A stretch of 64,000 nt of DNA. It comes from Cryptomeria japonica. Lineage: Eukaryota > Streptophyta > Pinopsida > Cupressales > Cupressaceae. The number at the start of each line of letters is the position of its first letter. Position 1 is the first letter of the stretch. Below are positions 12,076 to 24,272 of this stretch, piece by piece. The notes under the pieces are model-generated. The model searched no databases, was not told the DNA's origin, and saw nothing but the letters and a program-made list of their open reading frames with translations. The stretch covers positions 1 to 64,000 of the forward strand of contig NW_026729325.1 of assembly GCF_030272615.1 (NCBI RefSeq). The letters run 5' to 3'. The translations under genes were made by a program, and so were the position numbers.

Positions 12076-12093
12076 GCCCCACAGTGGGCACCA
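12076..12093 (-). other. primer-binding site of gypsy element, copy 1
   Basis: The minus strand reads TGGTGCCCACTGTGGGGC a few bases after the end of the LTR at 12098. This is the position and general form (TGGYGCC start) of plant gypsy PBS regions. The identical site in copy 2 is at 20544-20561. Confidence 0.7.
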
Positions 12094-12097
12094 AAAA

Positions 12098-12758
12098 TGT
12101 ATGCTAGGATGTGAGTACCTTCCAATTAGTCAAAAAAACATGAAACTAGACATACCAATGAAAATTAGTTATAAAGACTAACCTAGTTAAACTAGTTTAA
12201 ACAAGGAAATATTTCAAAAGAGTCTCACTGTTCTCTCTCATAGGATTCCTCAAGTCATGGTTGATCTCAGATGATTGAGAAACCGACCTTTGGAATGACA
12301 AATCCAAGAACGAGTGATAATGGATAAAATGATCTATATGCAACATGCACCTAAGATCTATGTGGGTATAATAAACTTACTAAGATGAGGATTATTCTAT
12401 GATAAATAAAGTTAAACAAGCTATGCTAACATAATAAATGTATACTAACATGCTTCCAAATGATTAAGATGATGATTAACAAAGATAGACAAAAAGCTTG
12501 ATGAAATGAACTATAATCTGGATGCATGAAAACTTGGATCATGGATAATAAAAGAAATGAGGCCTATTTATGGAAGAAATAAGAAATTGGATGGTTAAGG
12601 TTGGATAATCTTAACAAGGGTTAAGATTGAAGGATAATCAATCCATGTTTACAATTTTCACCAATGAAATGGCGACAATTGTCAACAAGAGAGGGTTTAA
12701 GAGGAGATAGACATGGTGGTTACCCTAGGGGGTAAGGTTAGGGTTGAGTTATAGGATA
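12098..12758 (-). mobile_element. gypsy LTR truncated by the duplication junction
   Basis: This is the 3' (minus-strand) half of the LTR seen whole at 20566-21909. It ends with CA next to the PBS and is cut at 12758, where the sequence changes to that of the left edge of the duplicated block. Confidence 0.8.
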
Positions 12759-15023
12759 TATAATTTGATAATAAAATAAATTTCAACTAGGATGGGGAAA
12801 ATAGATACATTATTCTATTTTGACACCACCTTTATAATATTTTATTACTATCTATACAAAATAAATAGTTATCTATATGGTATTATGTTGTTGTAAATGA
12901 AACCCCAAAGTTACTTTCCTATCTAAAGTGTAGAAGATGTGAATTTGACGTAAAAATAAAATTCCTTCAACAAATAAATAGTTATCAATGTACACATGCA
13001 CTAGTGCTTTGATTTAGAGATATGCACTATTTAGACCCAAGGATCCAAAAGCCTCTAAATACCCTTTAAATTTTATTTTATTTCTACCACAAATAAATTT
13101 GTGCAAAGAACACACAAACAAACAAATAAAGAAAAAATCTTACTGTTACAAAAAAGGAAAAAAAAAGCATTAAAAAAACATTTTTAATTTAGACTTGCTA
13201 ATTTTCTAGACCATTAATTGAGACAAAATTTACTATTATACCATTTGAGAATTGAGATCTTCTGAAAGAAAGATAACACTTGGTTGATCCATTAAAGATG
13301 AATAATTGTATTGTCCACTCCTACAAGAATTTAGAAAATGAAAGTATGGAAAACAAAATAAGCAGATAGAGAAATGGGATTCACCATGCACTGTGATGGT
13401 TAAGTTGTGATATTGTTGATGGTTCCACCAAGGTTCAATCTTCTATGGGTTGATTGTGAATCATTGCGACATTTATGCTGGTGGTTACATAGGCATCCAC
13501 GCTTGTGCTAGAACCTCACTATGTTGGTGTGTTCATGAGCTTTGTGTTCCTACCTACCCTGCCATGTTCACAGGTCTAGGTTGTTGTTGTGGTGTTATTT
13601 ATGGGCATTAGGTCCCCTATTTATAAACTCACCTAGCTATGGCTAAAAATCCCTGTGGTGGATCAAAAAAATAAATAAGAAGATAAAGAAATCAAATAAT
13701 CCACGTTTAAATGAAATTTCAACAAGGTGTATAAATATATAGTTCTTAGAAGAGCTATCTACCACCTTGGAAAGAGGCATGCAACTCCATGTAAGAACAA
13801 AGACACCTAAGAAAGCTTGTCTCTAGAAAAAGAGACATATCTAGAGATGAATGAACAATTTATTATGAATCAGTAACTTAAGATATTATGCATCTAGTAT
13901 TACACTTAGGATAAACATGTGGACAAAGTATAAATATTATACTTACGAAATTCCATTTGAGAGTACTATATTCTCCTTCTTAATAGGATTTTTCTTCTTT
14001 TCTTAATCCTCACTGATTTGAAAACATAGATAAATAATTCCTTACTTTTTTGTTGTATGCCTATTTCTCAATCTAATTGTATTTTAAAAGTAGAAGGCTA
14101 TATATATTATAACTCTCTTTCCTTTCTTAGTTTATTCAACAAATTCCTTTGTGATCTCTTGATGGAAATTTGTCATCTTGAATTTTTGTAAATCTCTTAT
14201 AATCTCTAATATATTTTTTATTATGCATTCTCAATTATTATAGATTAAACTAGTTTTTGCTTCTTCAAACATCTCTATAATCCAGAAATAGGACTTAGGG
14301 AACTACAATTCTTATTCTAATTAGGTTTGCAAGTTTTTAGGGCAAGCATCTTGAATTATGTGTCCAAATTAAGTTTAGAACTTTTAAAAATAAAATAAAA
14401 TAGTGATAAGTTTTCACTACCTTTTGTCCCCCACTTCCTTGCACATACCACATATATTTTTCATTTTACACAAATGTTATCTTATTTAATAGACTAATTA
14501 AATGTTGGATAATATATAATCAAATATAAATTAATAAGTAAGTATAATTTGATTATACAAGTCACCATGATTTTGTGATCTAAATTGACTTGTAATATTG
14601 TACTATGTCTCAAGTGGATACTAGATAAATAAGATAAATGGTACATATCTAGATCTTTTTTTAGTCTATATTCAAATTTGAACCATATGTGATGATTTTT
14701 GATAAAATGATCATATTTAATATATAATAAAGAAAAGAAACTCAAAGTAAATAAGGAAGACTAGACTTAAAAATTTATAAGATAGTCTTAATTATACTTC
14801 ACTTTAAACTTTATCATTGATATAATTATACCACAATTTTCTCAAATTACTAATAACCATAAACATTTTGTCTAGATTTAAGTAGCATATAGCACATAAA
14901 ATAATAGTATAATGTACATAATATCAAAACACACTCTCGATTATAAAATTACTTTTCAAATAGTTAAAAAAAGAAGATAATACATAAAGTCAATACCTTC
15001 AAGAATATAACATATATATCAAG

Positions 15024-15570
15024 TTAAAGGCCCCTTCTACTATTGTGGAGAAGCTTGTTTTTGGTGATGTTAAGAGGACCCTTTGTTATGATCTTTCTTA
15101 TTTTAAATTAAGGGCCTTTTTTGTTCCTTCTCTTACCCACTCTCATGTGTCTTTTATTGAGGTGGAGTGATCTCCTATAGAGGTGGAGATCTTTCATGAG
15201 GGCTAGGTTGAAGGCTTGGGTCTTTGTCATCTTGTTTCCTCTTTTACCTCTCTTATTGAGGTGGATGCCTCTCCTAGAGTATTTGGGTGGGAGAGGTTCT
15301 ATGTTGCATGGTGTCTAATAGGCTTGTGTTTAAACATTAGTTGAAGGTTTTGGGAGCCTTGCTAAAACCCAACTTTGTAGCAATATTTTAATGGTATATC
15401 TTCTTGTTTCTTGATATGAAGGTTATAGGAGCCTTCTCAAAACCCATTTGTAAGGTTAAGGGAGCTTGAAAAAACCTTGATTTCATGACTATTGAGATGG
15501 CTTAATAGGCTTTGTGGATGTTATAGCTTGGTAGTTGATGGCTAGTGCCGTTGTCAATCAAAAACATATA
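15024..15570 (+). repeat. dispersed repeat with GAGGTGGA and GGGAGCC blocks, copy 2
   Basis: This is the duplicated counterpart of 5505-6055. It has a small internal loss near 15270 where one GAGGTGGA unit is missing. Confidence 0.5.
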
Positions 15571-15824
15571 TATCAAAAGTATCATTTAAGAATTGAAATT
15601 TTTCTTGAAGTAGAAAACAAAATAAACATTTATTGTAAATTAAACAAATCAAAATTCAAATTCTTCCATGATAAAAGATGAAAAATAATAAACAAAATAT
15701 TACATAAAAAAAACTATATTAAAATATTGATAAAAAATAATATATATTTACTTTACATCATTAGGAAATACAAGTGAAGAATGGTAAACAAAATGATGTT
15801 TATAATAACTAGTTAATTAATGTT

Positions 15825-16180
15825 TTATTGTATTGTATTTATGTGTAAAAGATTATAGTCACAATGGTTAGCAGCAGTAATGCCAGCACTACCTGCAATC
15901 AACAATCTACACATATTAATATATGCTGATAGTGGTTTTATGGCTGTTTTCCTTCTTTTTCTAATGGATCAATCCTTTGACTGCTTTTAATATAAAAAAC
16001 AATCCATACGCATTCACGAATTAATTTGACATTTTAATATAAACGAAAAGTAATAGATTAGCTTATATGCATATACATACTTAGATCATCAGTAAGAGGC
16101 ATGGCTGTTGATGCAGTCATTATTGAGAGCAGTAACAAAACAGCCAGCATAGAGACCAGACTAACTCTCTTACTTGCCAT
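15825..16180 (-). pseudogene. broken eight-cysteine peptide gene (copy 2)
   Basis: Exon 1 (16180-16081) encodes the same 33-residue signal and spacer region as the copy-1 gene. The donor (GTATGT), the acceptor at 15893 and the phase-1 join are intact. Exon 2 starts normally at 15892 but keeps only the first of eight cysteines. After the HCD codons it runs into sequence from the far side of the deletion and stops at 15827-15825. The predicted product is about 55 residues with a signal peptide and one cysteine, so it cannot form the disulfide framework. The promoter and TATA are still present, so the locus may still be transcribed. Confidence 0.85.
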
Positions 16181-17482
16181 CTCTCTTTACGTTTTAGAGA
16201 CCACACAAAATGATTTAGTTAAAATAGTAATGCAGAGCCGTGTTATATAGGGATTTATACCATATTAATTAGGAAAGATTGCCCTTGATTTTAGTTTTGT
16301 AGCTACTTCTTGTTTTCTATTTTTATATTTTAATAGATTTTGTTTGCTTTTACTATGTCAATCTTAGAAGTGATGATTTTAACAAATGTTGTAGAGGAGT
16401 TCAAAATCTTCGGCAAATGGATTTGTCTGCAGTTATTAATGTGATTTTATGATATGAATTTGTTTAAACAGTTAAGGGATAACCGGGTTCTTTGACAGCT
16501 GTGAGATCAAGTTAAAGAAACTGTTTGCTTACTCAGTGAAGTCCGATTTGACTGGGACTATCGCCATTAACAGTGACAGAATAGCAGTTGGACTTCTATT
16601 TGAAAATATAACCAGTGACCGGGTCACCAAATCAAAGAACGTACATATTGAAAAATTTAACAAGAATAAAACAAGTGAAAAATACAGCATTCCATTAGGT
16701 CAATTCAAATAAACCAATATAAACACCAATACAGCTCCATGGAGAACCTTTGGCAATCGTAATTCAAAAGCTTGTCCAAGCACACATCATGAAGTTCTCA
16801 CTCAATAAACCTTTTGATGATGAAACTCCAAACAATTATATTAAGGACCTCATTCACTAGGTGATAACAAAATAGGAGACAAGTTCACTTCACCTAGTTC
16901 ACGAATGCGAATATTTTAATACTCATTTTCGAACCATGATTAGTTATGTCTAAGTAAGAAAAAGTTAAGGTCACCAAACCTACAACATTGAGTTCATTAA
17001 AATCTTCTATTACAGGTAAAATCGAATTTGATTGTCCTATCATCACACAACATTAAGTCCAATAAAAAACCTCATTATTATGACTTAGTCAAATGACATG
17101 TCTACTAACTTAACATCTAAGTCAAGACTATAAAAAATAAATCTTTTAATTGTTCTATAACCATAAGGCCTAATTGGGTCACTCTTCAAGAGACCTCATC
17201 TACCATGACTACCAAATATAATATCATAAATTATCTTGAAAAAAATCTAGTACAAAAATCCATTGCAGATATTTCTAAAATAGCTCAAACTCATTGAGAT
17301 ATGTTAAGAGTGTCTATTATAGGAGTTGTGTGATGCCCCAAACCAACATGACATGATATCCAATTTTTTTGTTATGACTGTTACTAGTCTTATTATTAAT
17401 TAACATTTTGTTCTATAATTTTTTGATGTTATAAATTCCCTTGAAGATTACGTTGTAAGTACTTGGATTTATTTATGAAATT

Positions 17483-17930
17483 TCACGACACCCAACTTGT
17501 TTCTTTTTTATGATATCTTTTTTTGGTTCCATGACTGTTTAAGATTAGAAGATACTTGTCTTTATCATTTTCTAGAAGCATTTCCATAAATTTTTGGAAT
17601 TTGGGATCTTGTTGGGCTTCTTGAATTTGTTCATCACTTATGACTTCTACCTCAACATCTTGATATCTACTACAAAGTTTTTCTTCTCTACCTGACATGG
17701 TTGGTTGTGCCTCTATTTCCTTTTGTTTCTATTTTTGAGCTCTAGTTGGAATGGGCATGTGCGTGATATAATCGAGACTATCTCAATAGGTGATCTCTGG
17801 TTTAGGTAGATATGATTTGTTAATTTTATCACTCATATTGGTACATTGAGACAAAGAAGATTTTTGTTGAAAGGCACATGCTTGTAAGGTTTCTTCATCA
17901 AACTTAGTCCATGACCACGTAGATATTCAC
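17483..17930 (-). pseudogene. gypsy-like gag fragment, copy 2
   Basis: This is the duplicated counterpart of 9020-9470. The terminal 71 codons (17698-17483) remain open and the upstream part of the same frame carries stops. See the copy-1 entry for the reasons and doubts. Confidence 0.5.
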
Positions 17931-18439
17931 AAAAAACAGTGTAGGAATGTGCAATGTTTTAGCAATAGTTTGTGGTTTACATGTAGAGAAATTTTCTCCT
18001 TTTCAAGATTGCCTTTTGATAGTGTTTTCTTTTCTTGGATTGATGATGAATGGTCATACAAGTGATGGAGATTTGTTCTAAACTTTGATCACAGTTGGAA
18101 GTGCTAATTGGATATGCAATACCTAAGTCAAAATAGGAAAGATCCTTCCTATTTGATAAGACTAAGGTAATCTGATTTGTAGCTTTGTTTCGTGATGGAG
18201 GATTATGTATCTTGATAAATGAAACTTAGCTAAAAATAAGAATGATAAGTGCACTATTTTGATTGATCTAAGTTTTTAAGAACCCTTGTGATATCCTTAT
18301 TCTCCTAAGTTGAAACTGATGTTTTTGGTGACTAAACAGAACAATTCCTCAAAGGGTATCCAAAGATGGTTTTAATTTTCCAAAAAAAATTATAACCTGC
18401 TCTCCATCTAAGATTTTTTTTTTTTTTCGAGTATGTGAT

Positions 18440-20480
18440 AAACTAGGGAAAGGATGCACTAAAATGTGTATCAAATGTGTTATTTTGTTCCTTCTATGTG
18501 CTAAGCTGTCCTATGAAAGTGCTAAATTTTTCCAACTATGTGCTAACTGGCATTTCTCAGACTTTTGATGTTTTGAAAACTTGACCAGACCTTCATGCGC
18601 TATTGGGTGCACTGAATATACTAATGTTTGCTTCCAATGTGCTATTAAATGAGTAAGATGCACTACACTGATGATCCAAAGCCCTAATTTGAACTAGTGA
18701 TGCACTAAACTACCTTAAGGTTTAAAATTTTGACAAACTTGACTTGTGTTTTTGTGAGAATTTTGTTTGTTTGATGGATGATCTTTTGAAAATGATTTGA
18801 AAACAAAACAACAAGTAATAAGACAATTTGTATTTGTCTATAGTCTAAACAATGAGTGTATGTTCAATAGGATCTTTTCAAATCCCTGTTTATTTTCAGT
18901 GGTTTTGAACAAGAAAGACACATCAAGAAAATTCTTTAATCTCAAGGGTCATTAAAAATATCAATAGCTCACATCTTGATACTCCTTCAACTCAAACAAC
19001 CATGTCACACCCTAAGGTGCACCCATTATTTTGCCTTTTTTCTAGAAGTTGAACTAAAGAGAATTTCTTCTCAATTAGATCATTTTCTTGGGAGATGTAT
19101 GGTGAGTGTCTTGGGGGAAAATTCTTCCCCACCCTTGCAGTATGATATTAAAAATGTTTGGATAACTAACATGGCGAGTCTTCTACTTTTAAAGCATTTA
19201 GTAAGGCTTTTGTTCTGTCTTCAATGATAAACTCCCTTGGGAGGCTTCCCAACCTTTAGTACAAAGGCTTTATGTATCTCAAGGATACTGGGGGAAGGCT
19301 AATCAATGAGCAAAATAGTTGAACCTTATTTTCATCACATTCACATTTGATTATAGTGGGTTGGAATACTTGGCGTTAGTCGTTCCCCACTTAGGTCATT
19401 ACCCTCTCATTGACCTTATGGGCTTCTCAGGAGGGAAGGCCTGCTAAAGGTCATATCTTATTTGCAAGAAATGAAAGAAAACAAAAAGGATTGAGTTTGG
19501 CTTTTTGATCACCCAATTAAGTAGAGAGCATATACCTATCACTTTCAAGTCACAATGAAAACTTGTTCTTTTTATCCTAATATTGAAAAATGATCTAATG
19601 GCTACTTGGAAAATTTGTTCCAACAATCATGATGTTCATTTTACCCAAGATAGCAATGATGAAAAGATCACAATATTTTTTAACTTTGTGGAAAAAAACC
19701 TGCTCAACAAAAGAAAAATCATCAATGATAAATTGCAATGATGAACTTTTTTGAGAAAGTTTAAAATTAAAAAAAAAAAAAAACTCACAACTTGAATAAA
19801 ATGACTTGTTCTTTTTTAGTTTTTAAAGGAAGTGTGGCTTGCGTTCTTTTATCCCTTTGTAACAAAAGAAAAAAATGTTTTGTTCTTTTTAAGTACGCCA
19901 AAAAGAAATGTTTTCTTTGTGGTTCTTTTTAAACTTTTGCAAAAGAAGAAGAAGAAAATGAGGTTCTTTTTAAAGCACCAAAATACAAGATGAGGTTGTT
20001 TTTATATCCTTGAAAAAAAATGAAGTGTGATGTTCATTTTACCTTTTCAAGGAAATAAAGTGAATTCTTTTTATCCCTTTGTGAAATAAAAGAAAAAATC
20101 TTTGAAAAATAAAGAAAAAATTCTAATCTAACTCCTTTGGATGTGCAACAAACATTAGTTTTTGCAAAAACCTGCTGAAAAAGTTAATTAATATTGTGGG
20201 CTGAGAAGCCTAAACTTTTCACCTTTTCTGTCTTACAAAAATATTTTTGTCTGTCATGCGCTAAAAGATAAAAGAAAAGTGCTATTTTGCAGTGCCTATG
20301 TGCTAGGTTGGGACTCAAATGCGCTATATTGATGTTTTGATGCACTAAAGGAAGATTCAATCCTTATGCACTTGAATAAGGTTCTTATGCGCTGACTTAT
20401 TATTCAGATGCGCTAGAGTACAGGTCACATATGCTAAAAGATGGGGTATATGCACTAGACTGGCTTACATATGTGCTATT
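18440..20480. other. gypsy leader region with ATGCGCTA clusters, copy 2
   Basis: This counterpart of 9975-12020 has motif clusters at about 18440-18705 and 20255-20480. The words have drifted individually between copies (for example ATGCGCTA to ATGCACTA near 20341 and the reverse near 20409). A 60-codon minus frame at 19444-19626 has no recognisable content. No gene is seen. Confidence 0.55.
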
Positions 20481-20543
20481 ATGAGATTCTCCCAAGAATT
20501 TGTCTTCAACCTGCATACAAAACAATTAAAAATTTAGGGACGG

Positions 20544-20561
20544 GCCCCACAGTGGGCACCA
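20544..20561 (-). other. primer-binding site of gypsy element, copy 2
   Basis: The sequence is the same as at 12076-12093, four bases inside the LTR end at 20566. It marks the start of the internal region that runs leftwards on the minus strand. Confidence 0.72.
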
Positions 20562-20565
20562 AAAA

Positions 20566-21909
20566 TGTGTGCTAGGATGTCAGTACCTTCCAATTAGTCA
20601 AAAAAACATGAAACTAGACATACCAATGAAAATTAGTTATAAAGACTAACCTAGTTAAACTAGTTTAAACAAGGAAATATTTCAAAAGAGTCTCACTGTT
20701 CTCTCTCATAGGATTCCTCAAGTCATGGTTGATCTCAGATGATTGAGAAACCGACCTTTGGAATGACAAATCCAAGAACGAGTGATAATGGATAAAATGA
20801 TCTATATGCAACATGCACCTAAGATCTATGTGGGTATAATAAACTTACTAAGATGAGGATTATTCTATGATAAATAAAGTTAAACAAGCTATGCTAACAT
20901 AATAAATGTATACTAACATGCTTCCAAATGATTAAGATGATGATTAACAAAGATAGACAAAAAGATTGATGAAATGAACTATAATCTGGATGCATGAAAA
21001 CTTGGATCATGGATAATAAAAGAAATGAGGCCTATTTATGGAAGAAATAAGAAATTGGATGGTTAAGGTTGGATAATCTTAACAAGGGTTAAGATTGAAG
21101 GATAATCAATTCATGTTTACAATTTTCACCAATGAAATGGCGACAATTGTCAACAAGAGAGGGTTTAAGAGGAGATAGACATGGTGGTTACCCTAGGGGG
21201 TAAGGTTAGGGTTGAGTTATAGGATAATTCTTTTATCCAAAGGATAAAATCTTGTGCAAAGGTTAAAGGGATAACCATGGTCAAAGCAATGAATGCTTAA
21301 AGAGACCCATGGGTTAAAAGATGGTTAAGCTAGAGAGAAATTATCTAACCAAGGGTTGAGTTTGAGTTAATCATTAATGGTTATTGAAGACTTTTGAGGT
21401 TAACTTGTTGGAGACATAAATATTTTAATGGTTTGTGAATACTTTTGCATTTTTTTGAGAAGTGACATTTTCTTAAAAAACATGCAAATGATTAAAGGGG
21501 GATTAGGATAAATTGGAAGTGATTAGAACATTCTAGAAGAGGTTTAAGCATGCAAGTGGGAGGATTTTTAGGATTTAATTGAAATAAATTGATTTATTTC
21601 AAAAAGTGGGTTGCAAATTTCGTTTGAGAGGATTTAAATAAATATTGATTTATTTAAATGCAAATGGATTTTTAATGAAATGTAAATTTAATTAAATGAA
21701 AAAGAGGGATTTAATTTAATAAATGCAATTTATTTAATTAATGGCTAGAATTTGGCTAAATAAAATATATCAAATAAATTGAATAATTTATTTAATCAAT
21801 AGAGGGAAGTGAATTAATTAAATATGATTTAATTAATAGAAGAATTGCTAGTCAATTAAAGAAATATTGAATATGTATTTAATTAGGTGGTCAGATTTAT
21901 GTGTCTACA
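20566..21909 (-). mobile_element. complete gypsy LTR, 1344 bp
   Basis: On the minus strand it starts TGTAGACACATAAATC and ends TAGCACACA, so it has TG..CA ends. On its left side is a PBS (internal region of one element, running left). On its right side is a purine-rich PPT preceding it, then integrase and RNase H further right on the same strand. One LTR therefore serves as 5' LTR of one internal region and 3' LTR of another, as after LTR-LTR recombination between tandem insertions. The part from 21310 to 21890 is AT-rich, with several AATAAATTGATTTATT-like short repeats. Confidence 0.82.
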
Positions 21910-21927
21910 TTGTGCCCCTCTTTGAAG
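21910..21927 (-). other. polypurine tract of gypsy element
   Basis: The minus strand reads CTTCAAAGAGGGGCACAA directly before the LTR start TGTAGACA. A purine-rich AAAGAGGGG core at this position is the expected plus-strand primer site of an LTR retrotransposon. Confidence 0.72.
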
Positions 21928-24272
21928 TGATGTGTGTGCACATGTTGGTTCAAACAAAAATCGCCTGATGATGCAGATAATTTTTTTAATTTTCCCCAGA
22001 TGCTGATTGTCAAATAATGATGTAAGCATGCCCCCTCGAGAGATGAATCAGATAGTTTTTTGATTATTTTTGGGATTTTGACAATCGATTCATTTCCCGA
22101 TAAATTAAATAATTGATGTTGTCGGCTAACTTGATTTGATCTCCCAATAAAATGTCAATTTCTTGATTACTTTGATGTGTTCACTCATTTAGATGATTGA
22201 TTGAGTTTGATTTCTCTCATGATTGATGAGTGTCAATGTTATAAACTCATGATTCGATGACTGGATAGGTTTGATTGATTGTATGACCTCATGATGGATG
22301 AGAGTCACTGTAGATTGAGTTTGATTGACCTTCTTATTAATGAGGATCAATAATATAAACTCATGATTTGATGATTTGATAAGGTTTATCGATTGTGTGA
22401 CCCCATGATTGATGAGTCACTGATAGATTGAGTTTGATTGACCTTCTGATTGATGAGGGTCAATGATATAAACTCATGATTTGATGATTTGATAGGGTTG
22501 ATCGATTGTGTGACCTCATGATTGATGAGAGTCACTAATATGTGCTCAAAGAGATTGATTAAAATCTCAAGGGAGCTGATAGGATAATTGATTGATTGAT
22601 AGATAATTGATATTTTGTTGATATCATGCTACAGGCAGATTTAGATGTGTTGATATTGGTGCATTTGGGGGAGAAACAAGAGGTTCGGTTAGGCCAATAG
22701 TATTTGGAGAGAGAAAAACTTAGGTCTATGTGTTCTCCTTTTGATGTATACATGCCCCTAAAGACATTTTACGATTCATGTTTTGCCTGAGATGTATCTT
22801 TTTAATGTTTTTGACATCACTATACACTTGGTCATTGATTTTGAATTTATGATATGATACACAGTAGATGATTAGATTCATGTTACATGGTACATGATTT
22901 ATGTTTTACTTATATGATAGATGGATGCATTTGATTTTTGCTCTATATGGTTATAATGTGTTTATGATTTATTTCAATGATGTATGAATGTACTGATTTT
23001 ATGTATGATGATGATATGAAAATGTATCGAAATGATGTGATATGAAAGTATATGTTAATGATATGGATGGATTCACACTAGTATTTTTGAAATGCAATCC
23101 GAATGATATAATAATGATGTAAATGATTATAGTTATATGTTATTGACACAATGATGCAACTAAATAAAATGACGATAATGAATGGTATTGTGAACAATTT
23201 GTGATTTAAGATGAAGTGATGATAATGATACTTAGATACAACTACACATGAATGCAATTAAATGTAATTGATATGAATAGTATTTATTGTCACCATGCAA
23301 ACTAATTATGCAATGCTGACATTTCGTCGGCCAATTCCTTGTGCTCTTTTTATCATCATTGAGCTTTTAAAATGTTGGAAGTTAGTACACATATTGATTG
23401 TATAATTGAACCATGATGACCTGAGTACAACTGACATGGATTTTGATATTACAAAATGACACAAGCATCGATGTATAATTGAACCAAGACAACCTGAGTG
23501 TTATTTGCATAAAACAAACAAGAGTTAATCATTAGTATATAAAAATGAGAAATATCTTCAATGATATATTTCCAATCATGTATTGTGACAAATTTGCATA
23601 GTACTAATGATCAACTTACAGCTAGAAGACAAAGAAAATATCAGACTCCTTCCTTGCTTCCCTAGCTCAATACATCCCTGAGTTTCTTAGGAGATATGAT
23701 AATCAAAAATTAATATACAAATTATCAAACCTCATGGTAAAGTAATCAAATCATGATTTAAAATAGATCATCCATCGTGTTGTGTTTGTACTAATCCTGA
23801 TGTTGATTCTAACGAGCTTGATCCTAATCCTAATGTTAAGTCTGATGATTGTCTTTGAAAATTTTGTTCTATGATGTTGAGGTGTGTTTTGATTTTTGTT
23901 TTGATGTGTTTTCCCTATTACTGGTTGTCTATTTAGTGAAGCCTAAAGCGGTTTGTCTCTCTTCTCATTTAGATCAAGATTTTGCCCTTAGTTTTGACAC
24001 AACCTTTTATTTTGGATGTATAAAATGAGTACCAATCCATGATGAGATGTTATTGCCATGCATGAGTATGCACAAGGCCCTTTTTTTGGATAGATATGAA
24101 AGAAGATAGTAGATATATGATGCTAACAAAATAGAATAGCCGATTTATCACAAATAACGCCTATTGCCAGGTTTTTACCACTTGCTTTAATTGCAACTTT
24201 TTTATTTTTATTTTTGTGGTTTTTTTTTTTTTTTTTTTGTATTTTAACTTGCTTTTGTGTGCATTGGATAAC
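21928..24272 (-). mobile_element. 3' untranslated internal region of gypsy element
   Basis: About 2.3 kb lie between the integrase stop and the PPT, with no coding sequence. It contains a 114-bp tandem repeat (22215-22540), an ATG/GAT-rich stretch (22840-23300) with many TATGAT and AATGATG words, and an 18-20 base T run near 24221. A long 3' untranslated region is typical of the Tat lineage of plant gypsy elements. Confidence 0.6.
22215..22540. repeat. ~114-bp tandem repeat, about 2.9 copies
   Basis: The phrase ATAAACTCATGATT recurs at 22242, 22355 and 22468, giving periods of 113-114 bp. The unit also contains TGTGACCTCATGATTGATGAG and TTGAGTTTGATTGACC blocks. The repeat is inside the 3' untranslated part of the gypsy element. 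Confidence 0.85.

Larger units (their letters stand above)
3236..12758. repeat. tandem segmental duplication, copy 1 (~9.5 kb)
   Basis: This block is repeated head to tail at 12756-21226. By eye the copies differ at roughly one base in a hundred over the stretches compared, with small indels. The right edge lies inside a gypsy LTR and the left edge in AT-rich unique-looking DNA. The junction at 12756-12760 joins the LTR sequence to the left-edge sequence with a 3-5 base overlap (ATA/ATATA). Copy 1 holds an intact secreted-peptide gene, a 0.73-kb foldback element absent from copy 2, and a gypsy 5' region. 3236-5500 is AT-rich with no gene. The 83-codon minus frame at 4975-5226, present in both copies, has low-complexity hydrophobic content and no coding signature. 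Confidence 0.93.
12756..21226. repeat. tandem segmental duplication, copy 2 (~8.5 kb)
   Basis: This is the direct repeat of 3236-12758. It is about 1.05 kb shorter, almost all from one deletion corresponding to about 6357-7389 of copy 1. That deletion removed the foldback element and the 3' end of the peptide gene. Beyond 21226 the LTR continues without a counterpart in copy 1. This shows that copy 2 keeps the original right flank and copy 1 the original left flank. Confidence 0.93.
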
